Notes: generated by a model from the sequence alone, not told the origin. A DNA stretch of 64,000 nucleotides from Plasmodiophora brassicae (GCA_039704465.1 JASFAU010000011.1:186001-250000); one strand, 5' to 3'. Numbered from the stretch's first letter, positions 23,620 to 34,360 are shown. Numbers and translations are program-made.

Positions 23620-25652
23620 ATGGCACCATGCGGGCCAACGACCAAGATGGCCATTGGCACCGCCTTTGCCCAATCGCTGATTGACAGCATTGGCAGATTC
23701 GAGCAGGAGCTCGCATTGCCAGGGCGCGCGTCTGGTACGATTGTCGGCGAATGGGTCAAACGATGTGAAGCCCGCCCTCATCGTCGCATCGCTCTCGCAC
23801 GGATCTTGACAACGTACGAACGGCACCGCGCCTTAATCGCGGCAACCGTCAAACGCTACCAAATGGTTCACGAGCCTGGTGCGACCGTGTCCCAAATTGC
23901 CCTCCTATGCGTCATCACAGTCGGGGTCTTAATTGAAGGCGCTTCTACCCACAGTGTCGCTGACGTAGTTCGCGGGTTTCGTTCCGCCCTGCGACCTGTG
24001 ATGCCCACATTCCTGGACTCTATCATCGCCTTCGTCCTGAATGAGGGTGGCCACAGCAGAGACGTTCTCTGCAGGGTCTACGACAGTCCCTTTGTCGACC
24101 GCGTGGTTCACGCCATGGAGACGTGCCGCTCAATGCTACAGGGAGACCTTGACGAGGGTCGACCTGGGAGCCACCCTGAGCCCCGCGTCGATCCCTTCGT
24201 ACGTTCGCTCGACAACGTACCACCACCTTTCGTCTGCCGCGATGACATTCACATTATCATGTGCCGTCCGCATGTTAACCACCCTGCACCGCGTCGTCGC
24301 CACCCAACACATCCTCCTACATCCGTTCCCTCGCGGCAACGTCGCCAGCGACACAAGGCCCACGTCATCAGTCACTGTGAGGAAGCGTCAGGCTCGGCAC
24401 CATCGCTCCCAGGCGTCGACGAACACCAAGCAAAGCCCCACCGTCGTCTTCTCCGAAGGTCGCAATCCGTCCCGAACCCAATCTCGGGGACAAGGACCAG
24501 TGTGCTGCGAGCCTATTCCGTGCATCGGGAGGCAATGCGACATCAGGCGCATGTCATGCGAGCATACGAGGTGGAACTTCGCGACGCGAACGACCTGGTC
24601 CAGTGGCGGTCGGCGGAACACGCCGCTGCTGAAGCGCGTCGCCTTGACGACGCACGGCAGAAGCACGACGCTGAAGCCATAGATCGCAAAGCGCGGCAAG
24701 CTCGCGTTGGTGAGGAACTGGAACGTAAACAGCGCCAGGCACAGATGGACAAGTCGGCGTCGACGACACGGCTGATGCGAAGGTGTCAGTCCGACCTCCA
24801 CGAGCAGCGGCTGAAGCGGAAACGGGCGGAACTGTCCAAGGCGGTTGCCGCCCGTGCGCGCACGGATCGGCAACGACGACTGAACGCCAGCAGAGCAGAA
24901 GGCGCGATGCAGATACGTCAATGGCATCAAGACGCGCATGTCAACGAGCGCGTCGGCATTGCAGAGGACAGAGCAACACGCCAGAGGGTCGCTGAAACAG
25001 TCCGCACGAGTGAAAGGTCGGGCTGCTGTTGCACGTCTACTCTGCTGTTTGATCTCATTGGACATTGGTGATGTCGATTTAGAATAGCTGAGGACCGGAA
25101 GCGTAACGGGCCCCGTTTGGGTGTGTCGCTAGCGCGGCTGGCCGCCACTGAGTTCGCAGCGCACTGGACCGGGGAACGCAGCCGGCGGGAATGGATCCGG
25201 GACACGCGCCGCCAGGACATTCGACAGTCTATAGATGCTGATCGCGCTGACGTCCAGCGCAGAGCCGAGGTTGTTGTTAACGCAAGGCGGGAGTGGCACC
25301 CGGACAAGAGCCGCTGCTCGGTTCAGGACTGTACGCCTGGGTGCCATCGGCAGTTGACGACGTCGTGTTCGGCAGTTAGCCTGTACGCCCAAGCGAAGGA
25401 GCTCGTCGACAAAGCCGAACGGTTTGCCAATGTTGCTTGGGCTTTACGATGTCCCTGACTTTTAGCAGATCGCAATGCGAGCGCGAGGCGAAGATGGCGC
25501 ATGAACAGCGGTACGTGCACGACGTCGTCCAGCGCCTCGGTCGCGAACGCGTCGAGAGACAGATCCGCTTGATGCAGATGAACGAAGCGCATGACAGCCG
25601 AGCTGTATCCGATCCCAAGTACCATAACCTTTCGCGTAGCGTTGTAAACTAG
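23620..25652 (+). CDS. Coiled-coil protein, Arg/Gln/Ala-rich, function unknown
   Basis: The start is MAPCGPTTKMAIGTAF at 23620 (or Met at 23647). The first ~170 residues are globular and helical (SQIALLCVITVGVLIEG, RPVMPTFLDSIIAFVLNEGG). A Pro/His-rich linker follows, then from about 24500 a long charged helix rich in Arg, Gln, Glu and Ala (AEARRLDDARQKHDAEAIDR, RVGEELERKQRQAQMDKSAS) typical of coiled coils. At least two introns follow: one from about 25011 to 25089 restores RLAATEFAAHWTGERSRREW, and one or more lie between 25310 and 25475. The last exon begins SQCEREAKMAHEQRYVHD and ends at 25652. Similar long charged helices occur in axonemal and centriolar proteins; that link is speculative. 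The stop codon overlaps the stop of the convergent ankyrin gene. Confidence 0.6.
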
Positions 25653-27238
25653 CTGGAATGTCCGAATGTACTATATCGGCTCGCAGGGCGACTCGAGTCA
25701 GTGAATGCGACTCGAGATTTGGGAGTCGGTCGGGCATCGTTGATGATCTGCGGTGGCGGCGGCCGTTCGCCCTGCTGCGCCTGCTTGGCGATCTGCATCT
25801 GGACGCGAACCTGCACGCGCAGGTTATCAATCTCGTTCTTCTGTCGTTCGACAGCACTCAGCAGGGAGTGGATCTGGCTGTCTCGCTCCTGGAGTTCCGC
25901 GTCACGACGCCCGATGACCTTCTCTAGCCGCCTAATCTGCTGCATGTGCAACTGGCGTATCGCCTGCAACTCGCAGGAGACGGCAGAGAACACACCGCCG
26001 GGTACCGAGGCAGGCGCCGCTTGCGCGCCTCTGTCCAGCGAGGGCAGGCCTGGTGCACGCGACACTGGAGTGACCCAGTTGTCCAGGCGTGGCGTGCCGG
26101 GCGCCGACTGCATAGAAGGCAGCGGTGGTATCTCGCGGATCGTCTTCGTCTGTGGAACAGGAGCGTTGGGGTGCGCATCGGTCGACATCCCGAAGCCTTC
26201 ATGCGGCACACCATCATCTCCATTGTCGTCATCGTCGTCGTCCCCTTCGTCATCGTCGTCATCAGAGGACACAGTGCCAACAGACGCCAGGAACGTCGCC
26301 GTCTGGAAGTGCTTCCCCTGGTAGGCCACATCGTGCGCTGTCTGGTTGAACTGAACGTCGACGGTCAGAGCACTGCACGCCTGAACGAAACGGGAACTGA
26401 CCTTGTCGGGTGCGTCGATACGCACACGGCACCGATGCACGAGGTACCGACAGATCTGTGTGTGGCCCTGACTGCTGGCCAGGTGCAATGCAGTCCACAT
26501 TCGGTACGTATCCGGTTGCTCCGGGTCGATCTGGCCGCGCTCGACAAGGTACTGAAGGGCGGGCAGACGGTTCATCCTCGCTGCTTCGTGCGCCGCCGTG
26601 CGCCCTAACGACGTTACGCACGAGGTTCGCGCCCCTTTGTCGACCAACAGGCGGCACAGGTCACGGTTGCCGGAGGCGGCCGCGAAGTGCAGGGCCGTCT
26701 TGCCGTTGGCGGCGGCAGCGTTGATGTCGTACTCGCCGAGTGCAATAAGGACCTTGCACATCGGCAGGCAGGCGTGGCGCGCGGCTTCGTGCAGAGCGTT
26801 CATCCCGCGCGCGTTACAGATGGTGAGGTCGGCGCGAGCCAGCGCCATGGATTGCAGGACGCGATTCGCGTTGTTCGCCGCGGCCCACGTCACCGGCACG
26901 TACAGATCGGTCCCGATCTGGAACTGGGTCGTGAACATCGGCCCGTGCAGGACACGGGCATCTGGTGGGACGTCCGACCGGATCATGTCCAACACGGCCT
27001 GCTCGTCCGACGTCGACGCCCGCATTGTTCCATCGGTCTCCACGACCTGGCTCAGCTCAACCTGCCCCGGGACGACCATCACCACCAGCGCCCCTATATG
27101 CAACGGGTACCCAGATTCCGATCGTTGTACTGTCACCCTCCACACAATCCCGTTTGGCAAGGTAACGATCCGCACCTGAACCGAAATGGTGTGGGCGCAT
27201 CGATTCGGAGGACGCGCTCCTGAATACGTCAAGATCAT
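25649..27238 (-). CDS. Ankyrin-repeat protein with C-terminal coiled coil
   Basis: Two exons, 26402-27238 and 25649-26350, give 512 residues. The intron 26351-26401 is 51 nt, in frame and free of stops, so unspliced RNA would add 17 residues. Splicing restores a normal ankyrin repeat (APDKFNQTAHDVAYQGKHFQ). Ankyrin units include GMNALHEAARHACLPMCKVL, GKTALHFAAASGNRDLCRLL, GRTAAHEAARMNRLPALQYL and WTALHLASSQGHTQICRYL. An N-terminal β-rich domain precedes them. Then come an Asp-rich run of about 20 acidic residues, a Pro-rich linker and a coiled coil of about 70 residues (IRRLEKVIGRRDAELQERDS...). The architecture is that of a protein-binding scaffold; the partner is unknown. Confidence 0.85.
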   Translation of the reverse strand: MILTYSGARPPNRCAHTISVQVRIVTLPNGIVWRVTVQRSESGYPLHIGALVVMVVPGQVELSQVVETDGTMRASTSDEQAVLDMIRSDVPPDARVLHGPMFTTQFQIGTDLYVPVTWAAANNANRVLQSMALARADLTICNARGMNALHEAARHACLPMCKVLIALGEYDINAAAANGKTALHFAAASGNRDLCRLLVDKGARTSCVTSLGRTAAHEAARMNRLPALQYLVERGQIDPEQPDTYRMWTALHLASSQGHTQICRYLVHRCRVRIDAPDKVSSRFVQACSALTVDVQFNQTAHDVAYQGKHFQTATFLASVGTVSSDDDDDEGDDDDDDNGDDGVPHEGFGMSTDAHPNAPVPQTKTIREIPPLPSMQSAPGTPRLDNWVTPVSRAPGLPSLDRGAQAAPASVPGGVFSAVSCELQAIRQLHMQQIRRLEKVIGRRDAELQERDSQIHSLLSAVERQKNEIDNLRVQVRVQMQIAKQAQQGERPPPPQIINDARPTPKSRVAFTDSSRPASRYSTFGHSS

Positions 27239-27695
27239 GATTTAATGATGGGGACGCTCCCAGAGGCCATCCCGACACCTGTTTTGCATCACGCCATTCG
27301 TCACGCCGGTGTAAACTGGAAACGCCAACGAGAGGCTGCCGGTCATTCAATGAGGCCATCAGAGTACTGCAAGTTAAGTACGACGCGTAAGCGAACGGCC
27401 GATAAGGGGAATGGAATGCCCCAGCAGAACGTGCACGCAGCCTATGCTGCAGACGAATTATTTGCGAAGAGATCAGCAAGCTCGGGGGAACAGCGTTTCT
27501 TGCTGTTTTGCTGTTGGGTAACCCAACAGCAAAACAGAGTACCTAAACAACAGCGCGCAACAGCAACCCAACGGTTGTTGTTGTTTTTGGGGCTGGGTCC
27601 GGGACTCCGGGGACTCGTCTGCCACGTCACGTGGTCGGGAACGGCGTGTGCCGCATCAGCCGGAGGTCGCAACTTTGACGGGACTGAATTTAGCG
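27239..27695. promoter_or_regulatory. Divergent region, ankyrin gene / signal peptide peptidase
   Basis: 457 bp lie between two divergent ATGs. The region holds a strong palindrome (27503-27537, listed separately) followed by CAA/GTT-rich sequence up to about 27590 that partly pairs with itself. I see no convincing exon here. Confidence 0.5.
27503..27537. repeat. Perfect inverted repeat, 16-bp arms, 3-nt spacer
   Basis: The left arm CTGTTTTGCTGTTGGG (27503-27518) is the exact reverse complement of the right arm 27522-27537, separated by TAA. Another CAACAG/GTTGTTG-rich pairing follows to about 27590. It sits in a divergent promoter, about 160 bp from the SPP start. Confidence 0.9.
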
Positions 27696-29017
27696 ATGGT
27701 GGAGACGAGGTCGCTGGTGCGGGCGCAGTCGGCTCGCAAGGTCGAGTCGTCGGAGACGATGTCGGGTGTGTCGATCGCGTATGCGGTCGTGGCCGCCCTG
27801 GCTCTGGCGCCGTACGTTGTCCCTGTGCCTGTGTTCGTCCAGCTGATCCCGACATCGATCATGCTGCTGTACGCCACGCCCGGATCCGCGCCTTGCTTTC
27901 GTTTGACGGGGGCTCTGCGTGTGCAGGTACATTGGATGCCATATTGGACTTCGGAATACGCACCGGCCTGGCGAGAGCGAGTCTGAGCGGATCGAAGCGA
28001 AAGACGCGTACATGTTCCCTGTGTTCGGCTCGTGCGCGCTGATCACCCTGTATCTCGCGTACAAGTTTCTTCCACCATACTATCTGAACCTCATTGTCTC
28101 GCTGTACTTCTTTGCTGTCGGGCTTCTATCGCTATCATCGTCCCTCAAAGCGTAAGCGTGCTCCAGTCAAAACTTCTGGACTCGTAAGCGATCGTGGTAT
28201 ATTTATGGTCTCGATAGGTTTGTGTCGACGTTGTTGCCGCTCGAATCATACCAGGCGTTAAATGCACCTGTATTGTCGTTCCGGATTCCTTCTGTCATCG
28301 CCAGATGGATTTGCGATAAAGACAAGAAGGATGACGATCTGGTTCAAATTAGCACGATCGATCTTCCATGTCTGGCAGTCAGCGCCGTTGCTGCCGGTGT
28401 CTACCTGATGACGAAGCATGCGCTGTCCAACAACGTCTTCGGTTACGCGTTCAGTATCCAAGCCATTTCCATGATCAATCTCGACTCATTCTGGACCGGT
28501 GCCGCGCTGCTCCTTGGCCTATTCTTCTATGACATTTTCTTCGTCTTTGGCACTGATGTCATGGTAGGACCGGTTTGGAACGGGCGAACGACGCCTGACA
28601 GTTGACGTTCGCATGTGATAGGTCACCGTGGCGACCAAGTTTGACGCTCCGATTAAGCTGCTGTTCTCCCGGGGTGCCGACCTGAGGCCTTCGATGCTCG
28701 GCCTGGGCGACATTGTCATCCCGGGCCTTTTCATCAGCCTCATGCTGCGACTTGACCACGAAATCCACTGCAAGTCACGATCCGAGTCTCATTTCTCGAA
28801 ACCGTACTTCACGTCGGCCTGCATCGGCTACTTTGTCGGTATCGCCGTGACCCTGTACATCATGTACGCGTTCGAGCACGCCCAGCCGGCACTGCTGTAC
28901 CTCGTCCCAGGATGCCTGATCTCGGTGCTGATCTGTTCCCTGATCCGCGGCGAATTCAAGCTCCTTACCACATTCCATGATCACGGTCCCGTGAAGGACA
29001 CTGCCCATCTCGAGTAG
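27696..29017 (+). CDS. HM13: Signal peptide peptidase (GxGD intramembrane aspartyl protease)
   Basis: Four exons (27696-27868, 27927-28151, 28218-28563, 28622-29017) sum to 1,140 nt, 379 residues, a normal SPP length. The active-site motifs are complete: YD in GLFFYDIFFVFGTDVMV, GxGD in SMLGLGDIVIPGLFISL, and PAL in AQPALLYLVPG. Exon 2 carries KDAYMFPVFGSCAL and exon 3 carries ALSNNVFGYAFSIQAI, both typical of the SPP rather than the SPPL branch. It cleaves leftover signal peptides and tail-anchored proteins within the ER membrane. No KKxx retrieval signal is evident at the end (..VKDTAHLE). The start at 27696 is the first Met of the frame just before the first membrane segment. Confidence 0.94.
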
Positions 29018-29151
29018 TAGTACTGTTTTATGGGGCCGGCTCTCCCATACACATCCATTGTGACAGCAGCGGTGCCCCTGTATCAGACAATAATGGAACG
29101 TGGTTGGTAGCGCGGCGGCAGGGGTCTTCCACAGGTAGACGATGCTCCGGG

Positions 29152-29811
29152 TCATGAATCGAACACGCCTGGCAAGGCGCTCCCGGGGGCTTTGCAGGCG
29201 CCGAGCGCATGGCATTGCGCCAGACTCTCCTCGACGGTGACGATGTCGCGGGCGCCCGGCATCGTGTAGTACCCGTCGTGGTGCAGAATGATGGCCGAAC
29301 TGCCCGATGGCAGGTCGTTGTAAGCGTTCATCAACACGTTGACCATCTGCGGCAGGTCGATACCCGTCCAGTCCAGCGAATCGATGGCCCATCTGCCGAC
29401 CCCGCGTATGGTAAGAGATCACACTCGACACAGCACGGGCTGTGACCCACGTTGCGAAGATGTAGCCGAGCGAGTCGTGAATGTACCTGGCCTGGGCGTT
29501 CGTTAGCGACCCGCATGGCGGCCGGATAATCGTCATGGTCGGGAAGGGCATGCTCGGGCAATACGCATGCAGCCATTCAGGCACGCCCTGGACCTCAGCC
29601 GCCACAGCGGCGTCAGACGCTCCCGTCAGGACGAGATCTGGGTGGAAAGGATGCGCTGCACGATCGAACAGTACTGATCAACGTCGTGCCGGTGGCAGCC
29701 TGGGCACAGGAAGAACGTCACCGTCAAACATGAGATGATGGGGAGGGGGCGCTTCCGATCCAGCTGGTGCCCCGGTTGTCCGGATTCGCGTCTTAACAGC
29801 CTCTGTTTCAT
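29152..29811 (-). pseudogene. Decayed polysaccharide (chitin) deacetylase copy
   Basis: This is clearly a relative of the intact gene at 30086-31165. It shares AAEVQGVPEWLHAYCPSMPF, GSSAIILHHDGYYTMPGARD and LAQCHALGACKAPGSALPG, and it keeps an intron at the same place. But the N-terminal half with the hevein-like domain and the TFDD metal motif is absent. A deletion between QRIL and HPDL removes the segment that in the intact copy holds the metal-binding H-x-x-x-H and an intron, and it shifts the frame. About 13 residues after GARDIV are also missing, and RPPEGS has become RPPCGS. It therefore cannot make a working deacetylase. The 5' limit is uncertain. Confidence 0.75.
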
Positions 29812-30085
29812 GACAACGCTATCGGTACCATTGCTGTGCTTGCCTTGGTCTAACGCGTTGCTGCGCCTGCACGTCGCTCGGGATTGTTCGACGGGCCCAC
29901 TCCAAGGCGGGGTGGGGGCGGCTTGCTGCCGGCCTGACCTCCATCTGGGGCACGATCGGCGCTAGCGGGCGCCTGGTTCTGTAGACCATTGCGACGCGTC
30001 ATCAAGCTGATTAGCAGATTTAGGGCGTCCTCTGTCTGACAATGGCGGACGTTTCGTGTATCTGTTCCTGGATTCGCAATGCGAT

Positions 30086-31165
30086 TCACGAATCGTAAAT
30101 GCCAGGCAAGGCGGCCGTCGGGGCCTTGCAGGATCCGAGGGTTTGGCATTGCGCGAGGCACTGTCCGATGGTGACGAACTGGTACCCGGCGAAGTATGTC
30201 GCGTAGAAATCGAGGATGCCTCGCGACCCGGGCGTCGTGTAATACCAGTCGTGATGCACAATAATGGCGGAACTCCCAAACGGCAGACTCTCGTATCCAC
30301 TGGCGACAACGTTCTTCATCTGCGACAGATCGATCCCCGCCCAGTCCTGCGAATCGATCGTCCACCTGCCAGTCAAACACGGTTAGCAATCGGCGCCCCA
30401 CCCCATCGATCCGCCAACGTTGCGACAATGTAGCCGAGCGTGTTGATGAACTTCGCTTGGGTGCTGGTCAGCGACCCCTCCGGCGGTCGGAACATGGTCA
30501 ACGTCGGGACGGGTACGCCCGGACAGTTCGCCTGCAACCACTGTGGCACGCCCTGGACCTCGGCCGCCACCGTCGCGTCCGTCGCGCCCGTCCCGGCGAG
30601 GTTAGGGTGGTTCAGCGTGTCTGCACCATGTGTGGTCAGTTCCAGCCATGGCGAACGACGTGGAACGAACGACGGACGGTCTTCGATGGCGTGCCCAGCA
30701 TCGAGCAGGCGCTGCAGGACGGAGCAGTACTCGACGACCCGCCGGGGGTAACAGTTTGGGCATACGAAGAACGACGCTTTCATGCCGAGGCGGTCGAGAT
30801 CGTCGAGCAGGTTTGTGATCTGGGGCTCCGCGAACGCCGAATCGTCGAACGTCAGCGCGATCGACGTGACGGGCCCGCACCAGTTGAACCCGGGCGTGCT
30901 GCAGATCGAATCGCTGTTGCAATGGGAGCCGCTGGCGCCGCACCTGACAACGGGCGACAATCAGCGGGCGATAAACACGTCGGCCAGGGATTGCCGCTGA
31001 ATACCATCCCCACTGCGAGCAACACTGTCCTGGTCCACAGCCTGCGCTGCCGTACTGGGGGCCGCATCGCGCGTCAGCTCGTGGCGGGTTCCAGCACAAC
31101 CCGACCACCAGGAAGGTCGAGGTCGTCGCCGTCACAAGCAGAAGGAACACAGCCGAACGCGACAT
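30086..31165 (-). CDS. Secreted chitin deacetylase with N-terminal hevein-like chitin-binding domain
   Basis: Four exons (31005-31165, 30678-30943, 30419-30620, 30086-30365) sum to 909 nt, 302 residues. An N-terminal hydrophobic signal (MSRSAVFLLLVTATTSTFLV) precedes a type 1 chitin-binding domain (CGPQYGSAGCGPGQCCSQWG, then WCGASGSHC after splicing). The NodB deacetylase domain has SIALTFDD (motif 1 metal Asp), DHTLNHPNL (motif 2 His pair, restored by splicing out 30621-30677), FRPPEGS (motif 3), DWAGIDL and AIIVHHDW (motif 5). It converts chitin to chitosan outside the cell, a role linked to wall remodelling and hiding chitin from hosts. Met at 31201 is an alternative start, adding 12 residues. 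A decayed duplicate lies directly downstream. Confidence 0.92.
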
Positions 31166-31398
31166 TGTCAGAATGACGCTGGTGACCCCCTTCGGCCGCA
31201 TGGGTTCGGCCAAATTGCTGCCTCCTCGCCACACAGCGCCAAAGGGCGCGCAATGAAGGCCTTGCTGACCCACCATTCGCACAGGTTGACGACGTTCACC
31301 CCCTACACCGATGTGACACCTCGGCACTGCCAGGGAAGGTGTTCCTCAAGACGTTCCCTATATTAACCGGTACAACCCGTGGAGAAGCTCGGGCGGGA

Positions 31399-32939
31399 TC
31401 AGACGCGGTGGCCAATGGTGCTGCCGGCTGTCAACAGCCCTGGAGGTGTGGCGGGCATCACCGTCGAGTTGCCAGCACGGTCCCCGTCGATGAGGGTCCT
31501 GTCCGAGCTCGTTCGAGACAACGGCCAGTGCATGTCGCAGATCTCGTGGAACATCAGCCGACGAACGCCATGGGCGCCGATGGCCTGCTGCTCCCAGGCG
31601 AAGTCGAACGGTGCGACCTCCGTCTCCACGTGCGCCTGCATGCACGCGCTGGTATCAGCCGCAGGACGACGTCGTACGACAGGACGCGCATTACGGAGGC
31701 GAACTCGCCCAGGAACGGATGACGAAGAGCGTCGTCAACCGAGATGCGCTCGTCGGGAATCACCTTGAGCATCGACTCTGACCATGGGTGAATCGACTGG
31801 AGACATGGTGAACCGCGAAACAAGGGGCGCTGACCGATCAGATTCAGGCCGTTTCGATCCAGGCCTGGGAACAGGCGATGCATCGGCGTGCCGTCGGCAA
31901 ACGGCAACGCGTCCATGAACTTCCGCGCCTGCGGGTGCGACACCCGCAACCTCAGTTTCGTCATCTCCCTCGTCCCGACGACCTGTGTACAAGTGACGGC
32001 GCCCTGCCGTTTCAGAATCGGAATCCGGCACCATAGGAGATTGCCCTACCGAGACGATGCGTTTCAGCATGTCGACGGCGTTCTCCCCGGCGAACAGCGG
32101 CTCGCCGCGTACCATCTCAGCGAATATGCAGCCGACCGCCCACCTGGCCATCCGATGCGGTCAACAGTGATGGCCAACGAGGAACGAACAGATCCAGTCC
32201 GAACATGTCGACCGGGTAGCTATAGGGCAAGGAGCAGAGGACCTCGGGCGCGCGGTACCACCGGGTCACCACGTATTCCGTCAACAGGTCGACGTGGTCC
32301 CTTTCGTCGTGCAGGCCCCGGGCCAGGCCCAGGTCGCAGACTCGGATCTCGCACGCCGAGTTCACCAGGATGTTGGACGGTTTCTACGACGTTCACGCTC
32401 GTTAGGCACGGGTCAAGCCTGGGCGGCACGTGCAAGCGCGGCTGTACCAAATCACGATGGACGACGTGCGCTTTCTTCAGGTGGCTGATGCCGCTGAGGA
32501 GCTGCGCGAGGATGAACCGAACGTGGTCGATCGTCAACTGCTTCGGCTTGCTGTGGATGATCTTGTGCAGGTCGGACTCCATGTACTCCATCACGATGTG
32601 CAGGCTGGCGAACCCGTGCTCGGAGATCGGCTGGACGATGTCCTCCAGTTTGATGATGTTCGGGTGGTTCAGTCGCCTCAGCAATTTGATCTCGCGGAGC
32701 ACCCGCAGCGCGTCCACTTCGTCGTCGAACACCTTCGGCACGCATTTGATGGCGACCTTCCGCTTCTTCTCCTCATCGTAGGCGGACGCGACGACGCCGT
32801 ACGACCCTTTACCCAGCAGCTTCCCTGGCGTGTACTTCGCGTCGACGGTGAAATCGCACCCGGCGCCGTTCACCGTCCACGTGTGTCGTGGCGTCGCATC
32901 CGGTGGCGCTCGTGGCAACCCGACCGTAGAGGTTGCCAT
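31399..32939 (-). CDS. ERK-type MAP kinase (TEY activation motif)
   Basis: Six exons (32448-32939, 32205-32383, 32050-32143, 31835-31982, 31695-31777, 31399-31635) sum to 1,233 nt, 410 residues. The sequence has GKGSYGVVASAYD (Gly loop), VAIKCVPK (Lys), HRDLKPSNILV (restored by splicing), VCDLGLAR (DLG in place of DFG, as in many MAPKs), LLTEYVVTRWYRAPEVL (TEY dual-phosphorylation site) and DMWAVGCIFAEMV. The C-terminal lobe has RISVDDALRHPFL, then an extension with AHVETEVAPFDFAWEQ, the usual MAPK L16 region. It acts downstream of a MAPKK. The segment after the third intron, which should bear the MAPK insert, is shorter than usual. The start at 32939 is the first Met before the kinase fold; upstream Mets remain in frame. 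Confidence 0.92.
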
Positions 32940-33093
32940 CGTCGACAACGCTGCTGGCTGACTGTGCAGCCTGCACAGGCCCTTGATCGTCATATATCTT
33001 CCCAGCATCGTTACATAAGGCCCATCGTGCCTTGGAATGCTGCCTGAAAGCGCCCGCATCCGAAGGGGGTGCTCGCCTCGGCCACATACAGCC

Positions 33094-34227
33094 ATGAATC
33101 TCACAGGCACGTGCCACATGGCGATGGATGGCGCGACGGCAGGTGGAGCACAGACAGGAGCAGGCAGCGATGAGTTCGACGACATCGCTAAGCGGATGTC
33201 TGTCATGAACCGGAAGGCGAAGAACGCCGCATATCGACTGCTGCGACCTCGGAAGGCGAGGTTCCATCGAGGCCAGAAACGGCGCCTGCTGGGCCTGCCG
33301 CCGAAACCCAAGTCTGCCCCGACTGAAAAACCGTCGTCGCCTCCTGCTGTGCTGACGACCGACGATGTCGAGACGTCTGGGAGAGGACGACGGGGACGAC
33401 AATCTCGGACAGGCAGCGTTGAATCGCAGGCAAGCGGCAGTCGCCGCCAGTCCAGGCACAATAGTATAAGCGGCAGTGGGAAGCGCCATTCGAAGACGGG
33501 CCTGGCAATCGGGATCATGTCAAACAAAGCGCAGAAGGCGCTGAAAGCGATGCAGAAGGTGCCCGTGGCCCTGAAGCACATCCAGGCGTTGATACCAATG
33601 AACGGCAACGACACGGCGGACATGACGCTGGAGCAGCGCCTGGACGAGTTCAACAACAGAGGTTCGAAGATAATTGCTCGACCAGAGGAGCCAGGACTGG
33701 ATGGCCCACCGCCTGAAGCCGTGTTCCTGGAGCTGTTCGGGTTGGCACCAAAGGCGGCTGGCCAGGCGGCGTCACCAGCGCCGAATCCACACGAAGACGT
33801 CCCGCATGCCAGCAAGCCAGTCGCAAAGCGGAGTTGCCTAGAACCGTCTATGGAGACATTCATTGAACATGGGCTATTACCAGAACCGGTGAAGTGTGAC
33901 CTGCATTTCAAGGGCTCCTACGCAGCCTTCGACATGAAGAACATGGATCAGACGCAGCGCGATTTGTACACGTTCGCGCGCGAGATCGAACGCAAGAATC
34001 GGAACAACGCCAAGAGCATGCAGAGCGAACGCGCCAAGGCGTACAGACGCGCGCAGTGGTATCACCAGGAACTGTTGGCCGCCTACACGACATCGCGAGC
34101 GAAACTCCTGAAACAACTCGCACCTGTGCGGCCGAAATCGGCGACCCGGCCTGCACCCGAGCAAGCACAGCAGCAGCAGCAGCCGCCGCCGCCGCAGACG
34201 CCTTCGAATGGAACAAAGGGTCCGTGA
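33094..34227 (+). CDS. Unknown basic, low-complexity protein
   Basis: Single exon, 377 residues from MNLTGTCHMAMDG (an earlier in-frame start is possible, but these 57 bp lie in the short divergent promoter with the MAPK gene). It is Lys/Arg/Ser-rich in the first half (AKNAAYRLLRPRKARFHRGQ; GSRRQSRHNSISGSGKRHSK) with a possible nuclear-localisation character. A helical second half follows (DQTQRDLYTFAREIERKNRN; YHQELLAAYTTSRAKLLKQL), and the end is Gln/Pro-rich (PEQAQQQQQPPPP). No domain recognised. The long uninterrupted frame and gene-like codon use make it a probable real gene. Confidence 0.6.
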   Translation: MNLTGTCHMAMDGATAGGAQTGAGSDEFDDIAKRMSVMNRKAKNAAYRLLRPRKARFHRGQKRRLLGLPPKPKSAPTEKPSSPPAVLTTDDVETSGRGRRGRQSRTGSVESQASGSRRQSRHNSISGSGKRHSKTGLAIGIMSNKAQKALKAMQKVPVALKHIQALIPMNGNDTADMTLEQRLDEFNNRGSKIIARPEEPGLDGPPPEAVFLELFGLAPKAAGQAASPAPNPHEDVPHASKPVAKRSCLEPSMETFIEHGLLPEPVKCDLHFKGSYAAFDMKNMDQTQRDLYTFAREIERKNRNNAKSMQSERAKAYRRAQWYHQELLAAYTTSRAKLLKQLAPVRPKSATRPAPEQAQQQQQPPPPQTPSNGTKGP

Positions 34228-34274
34228 CGAAATGGAAACGCCCGTCGGCCTATTCTTTGCGATGAAAGCGGTCG

Positions 34275-34360
34275 ACGCCGGTGGAAGCTGCAATTGGACG
34301 CCGGTGGAAGCTGCAATTGGACGCCGGTGGAAGCTGCAATCGGACGCCGGTCGGAGCTGC
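34275..34360. repeat. Tandem repeat, 23-bp unit, about 3.7 copies
   Basis: The units at 34275-34297, 34298-34320 and 34321-34343 are nearly identical (ACGCCGGTGGAAGCTGCAAT plus 3 bases), with a diverged partial fourth. They lie just past the stop of the preceding gene and 200 bp before CWC22. A shorter GTTGGCC-type 12-bp repeat lies at about 34508-34536. Confidence 0.9.
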
